Source: Poa pratensis (lineage: Eukaryota; Streptophyta; Magnoliopsida; Poales; Poaceae). From it: a stretch of 64,000 bases of DNA. Below, one piece after another: positions 21,295 to 35,120 of this stretch; the stretch's first letter is position 1, and every line of letters begins with the position of its first letter. The position numbers and the translations under genes were made by a program. Location: the NCBI GenBank assembly GCA_947311845.1, contig CAMZMU010000059.1, positions 54,273,461 to 54,337,460 of the forward strand, read 5' to 3'. A model generated the notes under the pieces. The model worked only from the letters and a program-made list of their open reading frames with translations, was not told the DNA's origin and made no database searches.

Positions 21295-22308
21295 ATGTCC
21301 GCCATGGCCGCGACCGGAGCAGCGCTGCGTCTACGCCTCCTTTTCCGGATGCTGCGTGTGGGGGAGCTCCTCGCCCTCGCCGCGCTCCTCTCCTGGTCCA
21401 CCTCCCGCGCGCCGTCCGCCGCCGCTGCGGCGGTGCGCGTCGCCGGCTCCCTCCTCTTCAGCCCGCGCTTCGTCTTCGTCCTCGGCAACGCCATCGTGCT
21501 GCTCCTGCTGGCTCTTTCCAGGCGCGAGCGCGACCCGTCGCCGGTCTCCTCCGCCACCAACCACCACCCCGTCTCCGCCACCTCCTCCGCCGGCGCCGGC
21601 GTCGAGCAGATCGCCGAGGTACCGGCCGCCACCACATACCCTTCCTTCGCCACCTCGACAACGCCGACGCCGACACCGGCAACCGAAGCTCCGTCCGCGG
21701 CAGCGCCGTTGGTGGTGCTCCCCTGCAGGGAGATGGAGACGGTGTTCGAGGAGGAGGTCAAGCCGGCGATGGCGGCGGCGATGTCCCCGCGCGGCGTCGT
21801 CAGCAAGGCGTGCGCGCCGAGGCGTAGCCGGTCGGAGAAGATGTCAAGCCCGCGCGGCGTCGGCGGTTCCGTCCGGCGCGCGGCGTCCCCGGAACACCAG
21901 ACTGTGCCGCTTATGCGCCGCTCGGAGTCGGACAACGGGCGGCGGCGTCGGTCGTCGGCGTCGGCGCGTGACGTGGCGGGGTGGTCCGGGACGGAGGACG
22001 CGGAGGAGTTCAGGAGGACCGTGGAGGCGTTCATCGCGAAGCAGACCCGGTTCCGGACACCATGGACACTTTTTGTAGTTGGAGACGACGACCCCATGGC
22101 TAGCTACTCTACAGTCTACACTTACGTCTCGCCTCGTGACTTGCACCACGATCAGAATAGTCAATCATCGCCGCCAGCTTCTTTAGAAACTCAGAGCCAC
22201 CTCATACACTATACTAGAACACCAGCAGTGGAGTGCCGAGCAGGAGCTTCTGCACCACCCAGCACAGGTCAAGTCCACGAAACCGTGCCCTTGACGAAAG
22301 ATCTCTAG
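21295..22308 (+). CDS. Chimeric DUF4408/DUF761-type protein, unit b
   Basis: Predicted protein identical to the unit a copy over all 337 residues, including the 83-residue foreign tail. The frame is open from the alternative ATG at 21238. Confidence 0.7.
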   Translation: MSAMAATGAALRLRLLFRMLRVGELLALAALLSWSTSRAPSAAAAAVRVAGSLLFSPRFVFVLGNAIVLLLLALSRRERDPSPVSSATNHHPVSATSSAGAGVEQIAEVPAATTYPSFATSTTPTPTPATEAPSAAAPLVVLPCREMETVFEEEVKPAMAAAMSPRGVVSKACAPRRSRSEKMSSPRGVGGSVRRAASPEHQTVPLMRRSESDNGRRRRSSASARDVAGWSGTEDAEEFRRTVEAFIAKQTRFRTPWTLFVVGDDDPMASYSTVYTYVSPRDLHHDQNSQSSPPASLETQSHLIHYTRTPAVECRAGASAPPSTGQVHETVPLTKDL

Positions 22309-22884
22309 CCAGTCACCATGGATCATATACATACACAGTTTAATTATGCTTATCTATCATGGGCAGGAAAGTTAATAAGTTTACCCGGGTGGCTGGCTGC
22401 GATGAACGGCGAAGCGGCGCCACCATGTCCACCAAATCGATCCCCTCTTCTTTTTGTTAACATACGTAGAGCATGTTAAACAATGTAGAGTAGTGGGCGT
22501 GTGTGGCGCCACAAGCTAGGGATTTGTTAACTATCGCTTTGCATCCGATCATAATAATTAACTCGCATTATCGCAAACCATGCACATGGGTGAGCGGTAG
22601 ACGAAGACGACCCGGCGCATAATTAACAGTCTCCCTAAGCTTAGCTTTTGCTTTTGTTAGCCTTTAGGCAAAAAATGTTCGATCGATCCGTCCGTGTTCT
22701 TTTCATAAATATTTTAAATTTTATGAAATTTATAAAAATAGATCTGGATGTAGCCAATGTTGTATTCTAAACTTGTGCAAAATTTGAATATGAAATTCTC
22801 TGTATTCTACGAAAATTAAAATAAAAGACAATTTCTCACAATCTTTAAAGGTGCACAGTTCACACACCCAGATCTACAAAAATA

Positions 22885-23139
22885 CTCCCTCCATCTCAAA
22901 ATACAAGGCGCCCTTTAATTTCGCTGGTCAACGCCGTGTAACTTTGACCATGATTTGTACTTATAATATGTATCCAAAATTATTATAAGGATATCGAAAT
23001 TAAAGAACTTTACGAGACGAATCCAACGGTACCATATATACATTTCCAATAATTATATTTTGTTATATATTGGTGGTCAAAGTTGAGCGTCAAAGACCAC
23101 CTTAAAAATAGCGCGCCTTGTATTTTGACACGGAGGGAG
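22885..23139. mobile_element. Second Stowaway-type MITE, unit b
   Basis: Same 255-bp element, flanked by TA at 22883-22884 and 23140-23141. Confidence 0.93.
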
Positions 23140-23156
23140 TAATTGTGTAGTGTACA

Positions 23157-23775
23157 CGGAGGCGATTTGTGCATCCGCCTGCTGAGCCACCTCCCCATCG
23201 TCGATTCGCTTGATCCCTCACTCTCCGGCGGCCGCCTCGGCGGCGGGAGGGTGGGGGATCTTCGTCTCACGTATGTGCATAGCGTAGGTCCAGTAGGTTT
23301 TGCTCCCGGCGACGCCATGGAGGTGGAGGTTTCGTCGGCGAGCTTTTTGGTGCAGGTGGGCGTCCCCTTCGACGACGGAGGTCCCTGGAGCTCTGTGGTG
23401 GCTCGCCTGCTCCTTGGGCACTCGCAGATCCTCGGATCTGTGCTGCGCTCAATTCCCCGGCCGGATCCCAGGCGACGGTGGATCTGGTTTTGTGAAGTTC
23501 AAGCTGCTGGTGGTGCTGGATGGCGAAGATTCCGGCGGAGTGGGGTGGAGGCTCTCCGGAGTTCGAGGCCCGACGACTTCCCGTCCGCTCGGGGAGGTTC
23601 TCCGATCCAAGGCTGCAGGGAGGACGAGGCGGCGGCGCGCCGTCGGCACGTTCTGCTCCGCGATGGCGTCTTCGAGTTGCAGAGGGACTGCGTTGTAATT
23701 TCGATCTTTGTTGGGTGTTTCTCTGTAATGCCTATCCTGTAATTGTCAGCGGTTTTCGCAAATAAAAAAAAAAAA
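23157..23775 (+). mobile_element. Retroposon-like fragment, unit c
   Basis: Same fragment at the start of the last unit; A run ends at 23775. Confidence 0.6.
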
Positions 23776-25603
23776 GATATCGATAGCTTGGGGATGATTC
23801 TTGTAAAGGTCGGTTATGTCAATGTTCACACCATATTAGCTTCGTTGTGCACCAACTACTCATCGTATATCCTCATTGCTGAGAATAGCCTTTATGTAAT
23901 CAATGGTGAGATCAAGTGAAGTCTATGTACATACTTTTGACATTTTTCGTCTCTGCCGAATATTTACTGCCTTTTGGAGCAATTGCAGATGTCCTCACGA
24001 TGATGACAATTTAACCCGCTCGTTTCTCCATGCAGATGCTTCGAGAGCCGTATCAAGCGTCCAAGTGTGCACCAATGATTGCTGAATAATCGAACGGAAC
24101 CGAATGCAAAATCTGGATGTTCAATTCAAGGTGCAGTAGCACAAGTCTCATCTCAGATCTGATGCTCGGTCTCTCTTTTCAGCCTGCCGGAACCAGGTGA
24201 GTGAGGCCCATGACCTAGACACGCCAACATTCTTAGCCACTAACCATGTGCATGAACAGGCCCTACCAAGGTAGGATCTCAGACTCTAAACACAGATTAC
24301 ATTATACAAACACAAAGAAATACAAATCACCAGCCACTGACAGCGAGGAAGCAATGATGCTCCTTTGGCGATGGCGCTTAGGCTTTAACCAACTCGGTCG
24401 TGATGCAGCCCATTTTCTCCATTTGGACGGCCGGCCATTTGCCGTTGCCGTCGCCATAGCTTTACCATCCGGTTGTGACTTTGAGGCACCAAACCCGGCA
24501 GGGCCCTACTCTTGGAAAAACATGTGCAATGAGCATGTCTAAAAAGAGCCAAAATTAAACCATCATGATCTTAGCTCTAATCTCCGCAATGATGGGGGTT
24601 AGGAGTGATGGATCAGCTCCTCCTTCCAAGATGCACTAGTTGCAGTAAGAAAATCACTAATCAGTATGGTATGGATGCATGATCAGGACTAAAGCAAAGG
24701 GTATTTCACTGGTAGCTCCCCTTTCTAACCTTCTAGAGAAAGTTGCCTTTGGCTGTCTTGTACTGGTAATACAGGTAGTAGATCATGGTCCTAAGCTACA
24801 ATGCTAGTGAAAGATCTGCAGTACCGACGTGTTGAGACCAGGGTGATCACCTCTTGTAAAGTAAAAGGCAGCTCGAACCAACCAACTGCAAAGCTTGTCT
24901 CTCTCTCTGAAATACTACCGAATCATTGAGCTGTAGTGTGTGGCATATATGGCCCGCACGCAAAACATTCACATGATTCGGTTCATTTCGTATAAAACAC
25001 AAGATTTTATTTTCCAGTGCTCCAAATGGGGACTTGGTTACACATGATGCTCTCTCGCTCATCCATAATTGAGATGGAAAACACGAACATCACCATTTCC
25101 GTGGAGGCGACGACAAGGCACATGAACCGGAAGGAATTTTTGGAGAATTATGGTGATAAGATCGGGTATTTAGAAAGGTGCTTTAATTGAGGGCAAGTGG
25201 GGTTCAGTAAAGCGGAGCAAATAAGAGAGGGTGGAGAATTAGTGAGGCATCAGATTCGATTCGGTGCCTGGGAAGGCACATATCCGTTTCTTAACACGGT
25301 TTCCTTCGTGGTTGAATTTTGGGTGGGTAGGCAGGCAGATAATTCGATTTGAGTTGCAAAGTGTATGTTACTGGGGCACCACGAACGTACGCAGCCTGCA
25401 CCTGCAGCTAGAGGGAATCGGCTGCCGCTGTGCTTAAAGGTATGGAATATTTATAATCTGGAATTCTCTGTATGGTTTTTATTCCATTTGCAACTCCTTG
25501 CACGGACAGAATTCTCAGTAAAGAAAGCAGGTAGGTTTTCAGTAAAGAATGACCGTACGTTAATATAGAAAAATAGGTTTAGTTTTAATTTACGGACATA
25601 AAA

Positions 25604-25676
25604 GCGCCTGTAGCTCAGTGGATAGAGCGTCCGTTTCCTAAGCGGAAGGCCGTAGGTTAGACCCCTACCTGGCGCG
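25604..25676 (+). tRNA. tRNA-Arg (CCT), unit c copy
   Basis: Same 73 bases as the other two copies, including the T-loop change. Confidence 0.8.
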
Positions 25677-27004
25677 CGTCCTCATTGTTTTTTCCTTCAG
25701 ACTTTTTGAAACTAACCATTTTTTTTCACTCTTAACGCAGTAGGAGATCGATCGTACTCCGTACTATAAAAGGTTCTTTTTTTAGACCACTCGAAGGTTC
25801 TTATTCCCATTAAAAATGTCGAGCAAAACTTGCACCACCTTTAGGCAAAGTTGAGTTCTGCTAGTCGTTCATCAAACGCACACGGAAACCACGTAGTAGG
25901 CCTAAGAATCTGAAACTCGATTGGAGGATTGTAGTTGGAGACGACGACCCCATGGCTAGCTACTCTACAGTCTACACTTACGTCTCGCCTCGTGACTTGC
26001 ACCACAATCAGAATAATCAATCATCGCCGCCAGCTTCTTTAGAAATTCAGCGCCACCTCATACACTATACTAGACTAGAACACCAGCAGTGGAGTGCCGA
26101 GCAGGAGCTTCTGCACCACCCAGCACAGGTCAAGTCCACGAAACCGTGCCCTTGACGAAAGATCTCTAGCCAGTCACCATGGATCATATACATACACAGT
26201 TTAATTATGCTTATCTATCATGCGCAGGAAAGTTAATAAGTTTACCCGGGTGGCTGGCTGCGATGAACGGCGAAGCGGCGCCACCATGTCCACCAAATCG
26301 ATCCCCTCTTCTTTTTGTTAACATACGTAGAGCATGTTAAACAATGTAGAGTAGTGGGCGTGTGTGGCGCCACAAGGGATTAATTAACTATTGCTTTGCA
26401 TCCGATCATAATAATTAACTCGCATTATCGATCGCAACCCGGCAGCCTCACATGCACATGGGTGAGCGGTAGACGAAGACGACCCGGCGCATAATTAACA
26501 GTCTCCCTAAGCTTAGCCTTTGCTTTTGTTAGCCTTTAGGCAAAAAATATTCGATCGATCCGTCCGTCCGTGTGCTTTTTGTTGCTGCGCAGAAAGAAAG
26601 GAAATGAAAAGAAAAGAGAAGCGTCGAAGAAAACCATGGATAAAATTCTTTGTCGTGTGCAGGGGTGCTAATGAGGTGCATGTGCGATCGATCTATCAGG
26701 TGACTGTTTGCTCATCAGTGTTTTCCTATCGATCGGCCTACGTGGCGATGGGTAGATGCATGGGATCTTACTCCAGAATGTCGATCGATTAGCTTAGTGG
26801 CAGCCTACCAGAGCTAATGAGGAGGGGCATGTGCGTAAGTGTTCCATCAGGTGATTGTTTGTTGAGTGTGTTCTTATCGTACGTGGTGACGGGTAGATGG
26901 GATGTTACCCCAGTTAGTTTAGTGGAATTGTCCGCATGGTTTCAATTCCATTTGCAGAGTACACAAATGATATGTAAGATCATTTTTAAATTACAGTCGT
27001 AGAA

Positions 27005-27077
27005 GCGCCTGTAGCTAGCTCAGTGGATAGAGCGTCCGTTTCCTAAGCGGAAGGCCTTATGTGCGACCCCTGGCGCG
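27005..27077 (+). pseudogene. tRNA-Arg pseudogene, unit c copy
   Basis: Same D-arm duplication and T-arm damage as at 2519. Confidence 0.85.
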
Positions 27078-28730
27078 TCTCCTCTGTCCTTTTACCATTT
27101 TTGTTTCACCCGTTGAACGCATGTCGGACATTCCTACCTCATAAATATTTATTTATTTTGTTCCACCCGGTGTGAGGTGATTATTGATGTTCAAAAATGT
27201 CAGGAGCACGACGAGGAATGGAATAAATGGACAAGAGAAGGCTGGATATGATTGTCGATGATGCCCTCCTAATTTTACATATTTTCAGGTGCAACGTCGG
27301 CCTAGCACGTCGGTCTTATCTAACAAAACATTTAAAATTATAAAATGAGGATGAAAACCATGTTCAAATTTTTCTTGTGGGGTTGTAGGCATGTCGGAGA
27401 TTCGTATCTCATAAATTTTTATTCATATAAAAATGTTGAGAAAAACTTGCAATGACTTTAGAGCATTTTCAACCGGATTTGGCTAATTTAAATTCAGGTG
27501 TCGGCCACACCCTCCCCTATGTAATAGCGCGGGGTGGCATTGGCCCTAAATCTGGCGTTGAAGAGTCTCAAAAGGCTCCTCCAGCCGATATTTCTTATCG
27601 GATTAGATCCCCTAATAGCCTAGCCAGACTCACCGGGTAGGGAATCCCATCCTCAGCGAAGCCAGTAAGCAAGCCCAAGTCCATGCAAGAAGGCCCGCTG
27701 GATACAGTGGCTATCACGGCTCGGTAGCGCCTCCTTGGTAGAGGTTTCTCCGGCGATGATGAAGAACGTGAATGCTTGGTACTTGCGGCGACGACGGTAT
27801 GCAGCAGTACAACTGCATGTGTCCTTGTTACATGTTACTTGCATATGTATCAACTCTCTACCTTTACTGTTATAAATACAAGCAATGTATGCCTAGAGGT
27901 GTACATAAAATGCAACATACCACATAGATATATAGCATACAAATTACATCAATAGTTCCATACTACAATCTGCGGTTTATGAAAACTACACTATCCTACT
28001 TGTGCTCCTCATCGGAGATCACAATAATGTCTGCATCGTTGGCGGCTTGGGGGGGGGGGGGGGGGGGGGGGGGAGGGACGGGGGCATCTCCTTCTCATCG
28101 CCGTCACATGATATGTCTGAGTCATGTCCGATGGAACGAGGATGAAGCAGCGGGTGGGTGGGGACTAAATGTCGGTGACATGTGAGAGGGTCGTACCTCC
28201 GCCTTGTTGGCCGGTGGCAGTGCCGCATGGGAGACAAGAAGGTTGATGAGCGAGCCATTTAAACCGACTTTCCGAGGCTACATGGCGGAACCCGCGTGCG
28301 TTAGAACCGGCTCCGAAAGTTGGGCGGATAAGAGGATATCAGACACATTTTCAGACGATTTAGATCGATCTGAGTCACCATTGGGGCCGAATTTTATGTC
28401 CGGACCCCAGTTGGACCGACCGATAGTCTATCGGCAGCTTGGGTGGAGACGCTCTTAGTTTTTGGTTTACCCTTTAGGAAAAAATGTTTCCGTGTTTTTT
28501 GTTGTTGCACCGATGGAAAGGAAAATAGAGGAGATGGTTCTTTTACCCGTGCATGGTGGTGATGGCCAACTAGGGGCATTTTTTTTAGATAAAGAGTATA
28601 TATTTTTTAGGGGCATGTGTGCGTGATATGGGAGATGGATGGATCGATCAGGTGATTGTTTGATCATCAGTGTGCAGGTTCTTATCGACCTATGTAACGT
28701 GCGTGGTGATGGGATTTTACCCCAATTTAG

Positions 28731-29574
28731 GCTTTTTTTGAAACGGAGGCAAAAGATTTGCCTCGATCTATTAATTAAGAAGGAGAGAATTGCCCAATTA
28801 ATTTACGGGTAACCGGGCAAAAACCGATACAAACAGCTCATAGTGAACTACTCACAAATAAAGAAAACCCCACAAACGCATCGGCAGCTCGGCAAGCTCT
28901 CACAACCCCGACACTTGAACAACACAATGGAACTCTTGAGGAGAACACCTCAACTAAAGGAAATGGGCAACACCAAAGCCACAAAAAGATCTGAACTGAG
29001 AAAACGAGCAGAGCCGAAGATCATCCATCAAGCAGCCGCAGGCGCCTTTCCTACGGTGCCACCCTTCTTGCCTTTGCATCTGAGTGTCTTCTCCTTCGAG
29101 ATGCCGGACCGAGAGCAGTCACTCGCCTTCTTGTTTTCCCCTTGATTGTTGACCCCGTTAGGAGGCAAGCAATTGCCCTTCCACATCCAGGAATGGCAAC
29201 CTCCACACTGCTCAACAAGCTGCAAAGCTCTTTTGCAAAGAGAACATCAGCATTATGTGTCGGTGGGGGTGGAATGGGCATGAAATCTGCCTCCGATTGC
29301 TTAGGCGAGCTCATGGGCGCTGACGAATCCACGTTCATATGCTCCACTGACAAAGGCAAATCAGAGCTCACACAACCTCATGAAGCTCAGGCATGGTGTG
29401 CAACATCGGAGCCGCGACCACGGCGTTGGCCTCGCCCTCATCGGTAGACGAAACAGACGGACAACGCCGACGAACTGTCCCCAACACGAGGGTGAAACAA
29501 CTGTAGTGGTCATTCCCGTGTCCTCCGCGGAGCCAACACCAACCTCAGCAAGAGGACATGGCATAGGACTAGCC
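28731..29574 (-). mobile_element. Minus-strand retroposon, unit c copy
   Basis: Same insert, TSD at 28717-28730 and 29575-29588. Small deletions (for example near 29136 and 29513) break the frames seen in the other copies, which argues against selection for a protein. Confidence 0.85.
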
Positions 29575-30436
29575 TTACCCCAATTTAGTTTGGTGTGGCA
29601 GTCATGTGTACGTACTGGCATTTGCCAAGTCTTTCATGCATTGTAACTGTCGATCTCGCCTACACGTTGGCACTCTAGCTACGTACTACGTGGTGATGGA
29701 TGCACCGGTTTGGGTTGGTGTCACTCATCGGTTACATGCATGGTGTTCTATGACTTCCATTTGTCAAGATACAGATGTAGAGACAACACAAGATGCCAAT
29801 GCCAGCTGAGCACAGGGAGCAGCGACGCGCACACGAGCGCGCACCACAGGCATTGTTGTGGAATCCGGCTAGCCGGTCGGTCGGGGCGCCTGAAAACCCG
29901 TGGGCGTGCAGGTCTGGCCACGGCAGGTTTTGGCAGGGTTGAGTCGCCAACGACCACGAGCCCACGTGCGACAGACATCGATCTGTGCCGAGCCACACGC
30001 ACGAGCCTCCTCCCCTCGTGCTGCAAACCCGTAGCGACGCGTCGCAGCAACCATGCATCAAAATGGCAACGTATGTATGGTGTTCACAGCGGCAGAGCAG
30101 GGCACAAGCGCCGTGCGTGTTGACGCTTCCTTCAGGCCCTCCGACACCTCATCCGTCCGAGTCCGACACAAGGACATGTTGTTCATGGCAACACTTTTTT
30201 TTTAAATAAAAAAACCAACTTGCATTTAGCCGTCGTAGTTGGCCATTGTTCAGTCGACAAGTGTCTTTGTTCCAAAGATCAATTAGCATGAGACCTCGCC
30301 AGTGTCAGATGGTGGAAAAAGGGCACGTACGGGAGAAAATGGTGTGCCTCCACGCGACAATCACTTCTTTTTTTCAAATCCACCATCACTCGCTCGGGTC
30401 GTTTTTCCCGGGGGCAACAAGCTACCAAGCTAGTCG

Positions 30437-30653
30437 AGAATTTGCCTGTGGCAAGATGGTTAGGAGGGTGGTTGTATCCCCAGCCCGTTGACAGCGAGGC
30501 GCATGTGGTGACTTCGTCAATCTCAAGACCCGACCGTCGGCTCAGTCTTTTGGAGGTGCTCATAGGGGTAGGGTGTGCATGCGTGCGTTTATAGACCTGA
30601 ATGTGTACACGTGTATGTGAGCGTCTGTGTTGTACTGTGTTTCGTAAAAAAAA
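30437..30653 (+). mobile_element. SINE, unit c copy
   Basis: Same element; TSD at 30423-30436 and 30654-30667. Confidence 0.85.
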
Positions 30654-31216
30654 TACCAAGCTAGTCGTGCAGACCGAGGCCATTCGGAGAGAGCCCGTAC
30701 AGTGACGTGCATCCAAATGGATGATCCGTCCCAAACAGTTTCCGAACTCAACTCATCGAGCCATCGAGGTACGCATCGGTGGCCCCGCCACACGAATCTC
30801 CAGCCCCGGGCCGACCCGATCGAGCCACGCCAACGCTACTAGCTCTCGGGCCGAGCAGCAAACCCGCCGCCTCGTGATCCCCCAGCCCCTACTCCGCTTG
30901 CATGTCTGCCGTTAAATTATGATATCTGCTTCCAAATTTCAAAACCAAGGTACGTAGGTTCTCACACTGCTACAGGAGCTAAATGTGTGAGCAAGGCATC
31001 GTGAGCTCGATCGACTGGCCGTGTTTACAAAATCTTACTATTTGGCGTCATCAAAACAACAAGGTTATTTTTTCATTAGCAGTATACATCGTTTTATATG
31101 CATGTCTTGCACCCATGTTAAAGCACCTACTAAGTATTCTTATTCAAGAAAGCCTCCCCGCAAAGTAGGTTGAATGACTAAAATAAAAGTCTTCGATTTA
31201 TATACAATTTTATGTA

Positions 31217-31338
31217 CTCCCTCCGTCCCAAAATAACTGTCTTAGATTTGTCAAAAATATATGTATCTAGACATGAAACAAGTATAGATATATTCATTTT
31301 TGTACAACTTTGAGACACTTATTTTAGTACGGAGGAAG
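31217..31338. mobile_element. Stowaway MITE, unit c copy
   Basis: 122 bp; the right end is mutated to ACGGAGGAAG and the interior has lost one base. Confidence 0.93.
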
Positions 31339-32476
31339 TATATGTGTGCCACACTACCACCTGCAGCGAAAAAAACACTTAAACGGTACACCTGATACAC
31401 ACTTTGTCGTAACATTTTCCAATTTCGAATCCTTTTGACTTTCGCTACTTCTACCGGTACAAAACTGCTTGGGTGGCTCTAATATTCTGTTTGAGTACCG
31501 ATACCACCAAATCACTGTCATCCAACAGTAACACCTCGCTCCACTTTTTTGTTAATTGATATTTAAGCCCCGATATGCATTCTCATAACCAACACCGGTT
31601 CTCCTGGCAACCACAAAGATCACTATGTCCCCCGTACAACAATTTCCTATAAAAACCTTGTTTTACACTATTTTTTGACTCGTATAGTACGACTACATGT
31701 CAAGCCATATAATTCTCGCACTAATTTTACAATTCACTTGGACTCAAGTGGTTTGACTTTGACCATGGTTTTTACTAATCTTGTGTTTTTTCTATTTATT
31801 TATGTGAACCAAACAATCATGTTCACAAAAATTCCATGTTTTTCAATCCTCTATTCTGCATATGCATTTATATCATTTTCCTGAGGTTTTTTCTATTCTT
31901 TATATTTTTAGAATCCTGCGAACCAAACAGGACCTAAGCCTGGTTCTATTACCATGCTCTTGGAATCACCAAGGGTACTTTGAGAAACTAGAATATTTAC
32001 GTATCACATTTTAGTTCTACTGAATAAAACCTAAAAGTTATCCACAAACCGGAGAAATCTGTCGAAAGTTTACTCGCGGTCGGTTGTACATGTGGAACAA
32101 TTTTATGTATGTACCACTTGCTGCGAATAAGAAAATTAATTATTTCCGTGATGTACACTTTGGCATAACGTTTCCAATTTCGAATCCTTTTGACTTGGAT
32201 TACTACTACTACGAATATAGAACTAGTTGGGTGGTTCTAATATTCTGTTTGAGTACTGATGCCCCAACAATTGATCATTGTCATTCAACAGTAAGACCTC
32301 GTTCTATTTCTGTTGATTAATCACGAAGTCTTTGATGTACATTTCCATAACCAACACCAGTCCTCCTAGCAACTAGAAAAACACCATGCCCATACACCAA
32401 ATTTCCAACAAAATATCCATATCTATCAAACCCAAAACGTTCTGTTCAGAAAAGAAAAGGCCACCAGAAAATCGGC

Positions 32477-32484
32477 TATATAAA
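32477..32484 (+). promoter_or_regulatory. TATA box, unit c
   Basis: Same TATATAAA context. Confidence 0.8.
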
Positions 32485-32597
32485 GCCCCCATCCGCCTCG
32501 CCTCTGCCAAGTGCTACCTCTCCCACTCTCCCACGCTCTCCGCTCCGAAAACACGAAGCAGAGCCAAACTCCAAGAACCACCACCTCCACGTGCACC

Positions 32598-33527
32598 CAT
32601 GGGCGGATCCAGGATTTGATCATAGGGGGGGGGGGGGCGAAAGAGACAACGATCACATTCAATACCTCGCTCTATATGTATATCAAGTCTCCAATTAAAT
32701 CGATATAAATTAAGATGCATTGCATAATTTATCTGGACATTCATGCTCATGTTTAAAAATTGTTAGTGGCCCGCTAATTACGTACAAGATTGTACACGAG
32801 TTAATAATGTCATCATGGATGATCTAAGTTAAATTCTGATTCTAGCCCACAAAGGTTTCAAGCTTGCAATGACTTGGAGAAGGCAATATATTCTGTTCAT
32901 TTTCTTCGAACTTTTACCTACAATAGTATAGCACTATAGCTAACTGAATGAAAAGACAAATTGGATCTATATCTGGTATAAATCTCTGTTCTAAGCAAAG
33001 TATGACTATTACTAAGTCTAATGTGCATCTTAGGCGTTCTAAAAAATAATGCGTGAGACATTACCTCGTCAGAAGAGATTAGAATTAGTATGAATACATA
33101 CCTTGAGAAATAATGAGGCGTTCTAGTGCTGATTTCTCTGGATCATTGTACCGACCGAGCAGCAACCTCTCAACTGTGATTAAAGGCGGCTATCATGGCA
33201 TCCTTGCGTGCGAATTTTGGACGCGGTGGAGGTGGGACGACACAATAAAATCGTCATTCACATGGCAGTGGCTGACGCGGCGGTGGCGGTGATCAGGTAA
33301 CTCAACGAGGGCTTCCGCGCAGATAGAGCCATCTAGGCCATCTAATTCATTCGCTTGATGGGCCTGGGCCATACAGCAGCGATACTTCTTGGTTTACTGG
33401 CCGCAAATAACTACGCTTAGCATAAATCGTGCCGTAATTAGTATTGGCCCCTGCTGTAGGTCGCTGGGGGTGGCCGATCGTTGGGGGTGGCCTGGCCCCC
33501 GCTCGTCCCCCCCTGGATCCGCCGCTG
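32598..33527. mobile_element. hAT-like element, unit c copy
   Basis: 930 bp with a longer G run near the left end; the left terminus is mutated to CATGGGCGG. TSD at 32590-32597 and 33528-33535. In-frame upstream ATG at 33481. Confidence 0.93.
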
Positions 33528-33537
33528 CGTGCACCGC

Positions 33538-34551
33538 ATGTCCGCCATGGCCGCGACCGGAGCAGCGCTGCGTCTACGCCTCCTTTTCCGGATGCTGCGT
33601 GTGGGGGAGCTCCTCGCCCTCGCCGCGCTCCTCTCCTGGTCCACCTCCCGCGCGCCGTCCGCCGCCGCTGCGGCGGTGCGCGTCGCCGGCTCCCTCCTCT
33701 TCAGCCCGCGCTTCGTCTTCGTCCTCGGCAACGCCATCGTGCTGCTCCTGCTGGCTCTTTCCAGGCGCGAGCGCGACCCGTCGCCGGTCTCCTCCGCCAC
33801 CAACCACCACCCCGTCTCCGCCACCTCCTCCGCCGGCGCCGGCGTCGAGCAGATCGCCGAGGTACCGGCCGCCACCACATACCCTTCCTTCGCCACCTCG
33901 ACAACGCCGACGCCGACACCGGCAACCGAAGCTCCGTCCGCGGCAGCGCCGTTGGTGGTGCTCCCCTGCAGGGAGATGGAGACGGTGTTCGAGGAGGAGG
34001 TCAAGCCGGCGATGGCGGCGGCGATGTCCCCGCGCGGCGTCGTCAGCAAGGCGTGCGCGCCGAGGCGTAGCCGGTCGGAGAAGATGTCAAGCCCGCGCGG
34101 CGTCGGCGGTTCCGTCCGGCGCGCGGCGTCCCCGGAACACCAGACTGTGCCGCTTATGCGCCGCTCGGAGTCGGACAACGGGCGGCGGCGTCGGTCGTCG
34201 GCGTCGGCGCGTGACGTGGCGGGGTGGTCCGGGACGGAGGACGCGGAGGAGTTCAGGAGGACCGTGGAGGCGTTCATCGCGAAGCAGACCCGGTTCCGGA
34301 CACCATGGACACTTTTTGTAGTTGGAGACGACGACCCCATGGCTAGCTACTCTACAGTCTACACTTACGTCTCGCCTCGTGACTTGCACCACGATCAGAA
34401 TAGTCAATCATCGCCGCCAGCTTCTTTAGAAACTCAGAGCCACCTCATACACTATACTCGAACACCAGCAGTGGAGTGCCGAGCAGGAGCTTCTGCACCA
34501 CCCAGCACAGGTCAAGTCCACGAAACCGTGCCCTTGACGAAAGATCTCTAG
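33538..34551 (+). CDS. Chimeric DUF4408/DUF761-type protein, unit c
   Basis: Protein identical to units a and b. At least one silent difference is present (AGA versus CGA for Arg in the tail, near 34459), so the copies are not simply the same molecule read three times. Confidence 0.7.
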   Translation: MSAMAATGAALRLRLLFRMLRVGELLALAALLSWSTSRAPSAAAAAVRVAGSLLFSPRFVFVLGNAIVLLLLALSRRERDPSPVSSATNHHPVSATSSAGAGVEQIAEVPAATTYPSFATSTTPTPTPATEAPSAAAPLVVLPCREMETVFEEEVKPAMAAAMSPRGVVSKACAPRRSRSEKMSSPRGVGGSVRRAASPEHQTVPLMRRSESDNGRRRRSSASARDVAGWSGTEDAEEFRRTVEAFIAKQTRFRTPWTLFVVGDDDPMASYSTVYTYVSPRDLHHDQNSQSSPPASLETQSHLIHYTRTPAVECRAGASAPPSTGQVHETVPLTKDL

Positions 34552-35120
34552 CCAGTCACCATGGATCATATACATACACAGTTTAATTATGCTTATCTAT
34601 CATGGGCAGGAAAGTTAATAAGTTTACCCGGGTGGCTGGCTGCGATGAACGGCGAAGCGGCGCCACCATGTCCACCAAATCGATCCCCTCTTCTTTTTGT
34701 TAACATACGTAGAGCATGTTAAACAATGTAGAGTAGTGGGCGTGTGTGGCGCCACAAGCTAGGGATTTGTTAACTATCGCTTTGCATCCGATCATAATAA
34801 TTAACTCGCATTATCGCAAACCATGCACATGGGTGAGCGGTAGACGAAGACGACCCGGCGCATAATTAACAGTCTCCCTAAGCTTAGCTTTTGCTTTTGT
34901 TAGCCTTTAGGCAAAAAATGTTCGATCGATCCGTCCGTGTTCTTTTCATAAATATTTTAAATTTTATGAAATTTATAAAAATAGATCTGGATGTAGCCAA
35001 TGTTGTATTCTAAACTTGTGCAAAATTTGAATATGAAATTCTCTGTATTCTACGAAAATTAAAATAAAAGACAATTTCTCACAATCTTTAAAGGTGCACA
35101 GTTCACACACCCAGATCTAC

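Larger units (their letters stand above)
10916..23156 (+). repeat. Array unit b (complete, 12241 bp)
   Basis: The only unit complete in the window that also has all insertions. It opens at the edge of a retroposon-like sequence (10916-11534) and closes 15-16 bp after the MITE at 22885-23139. Its left half resembles unit c most, its right half unit a. Confidence 0.93.
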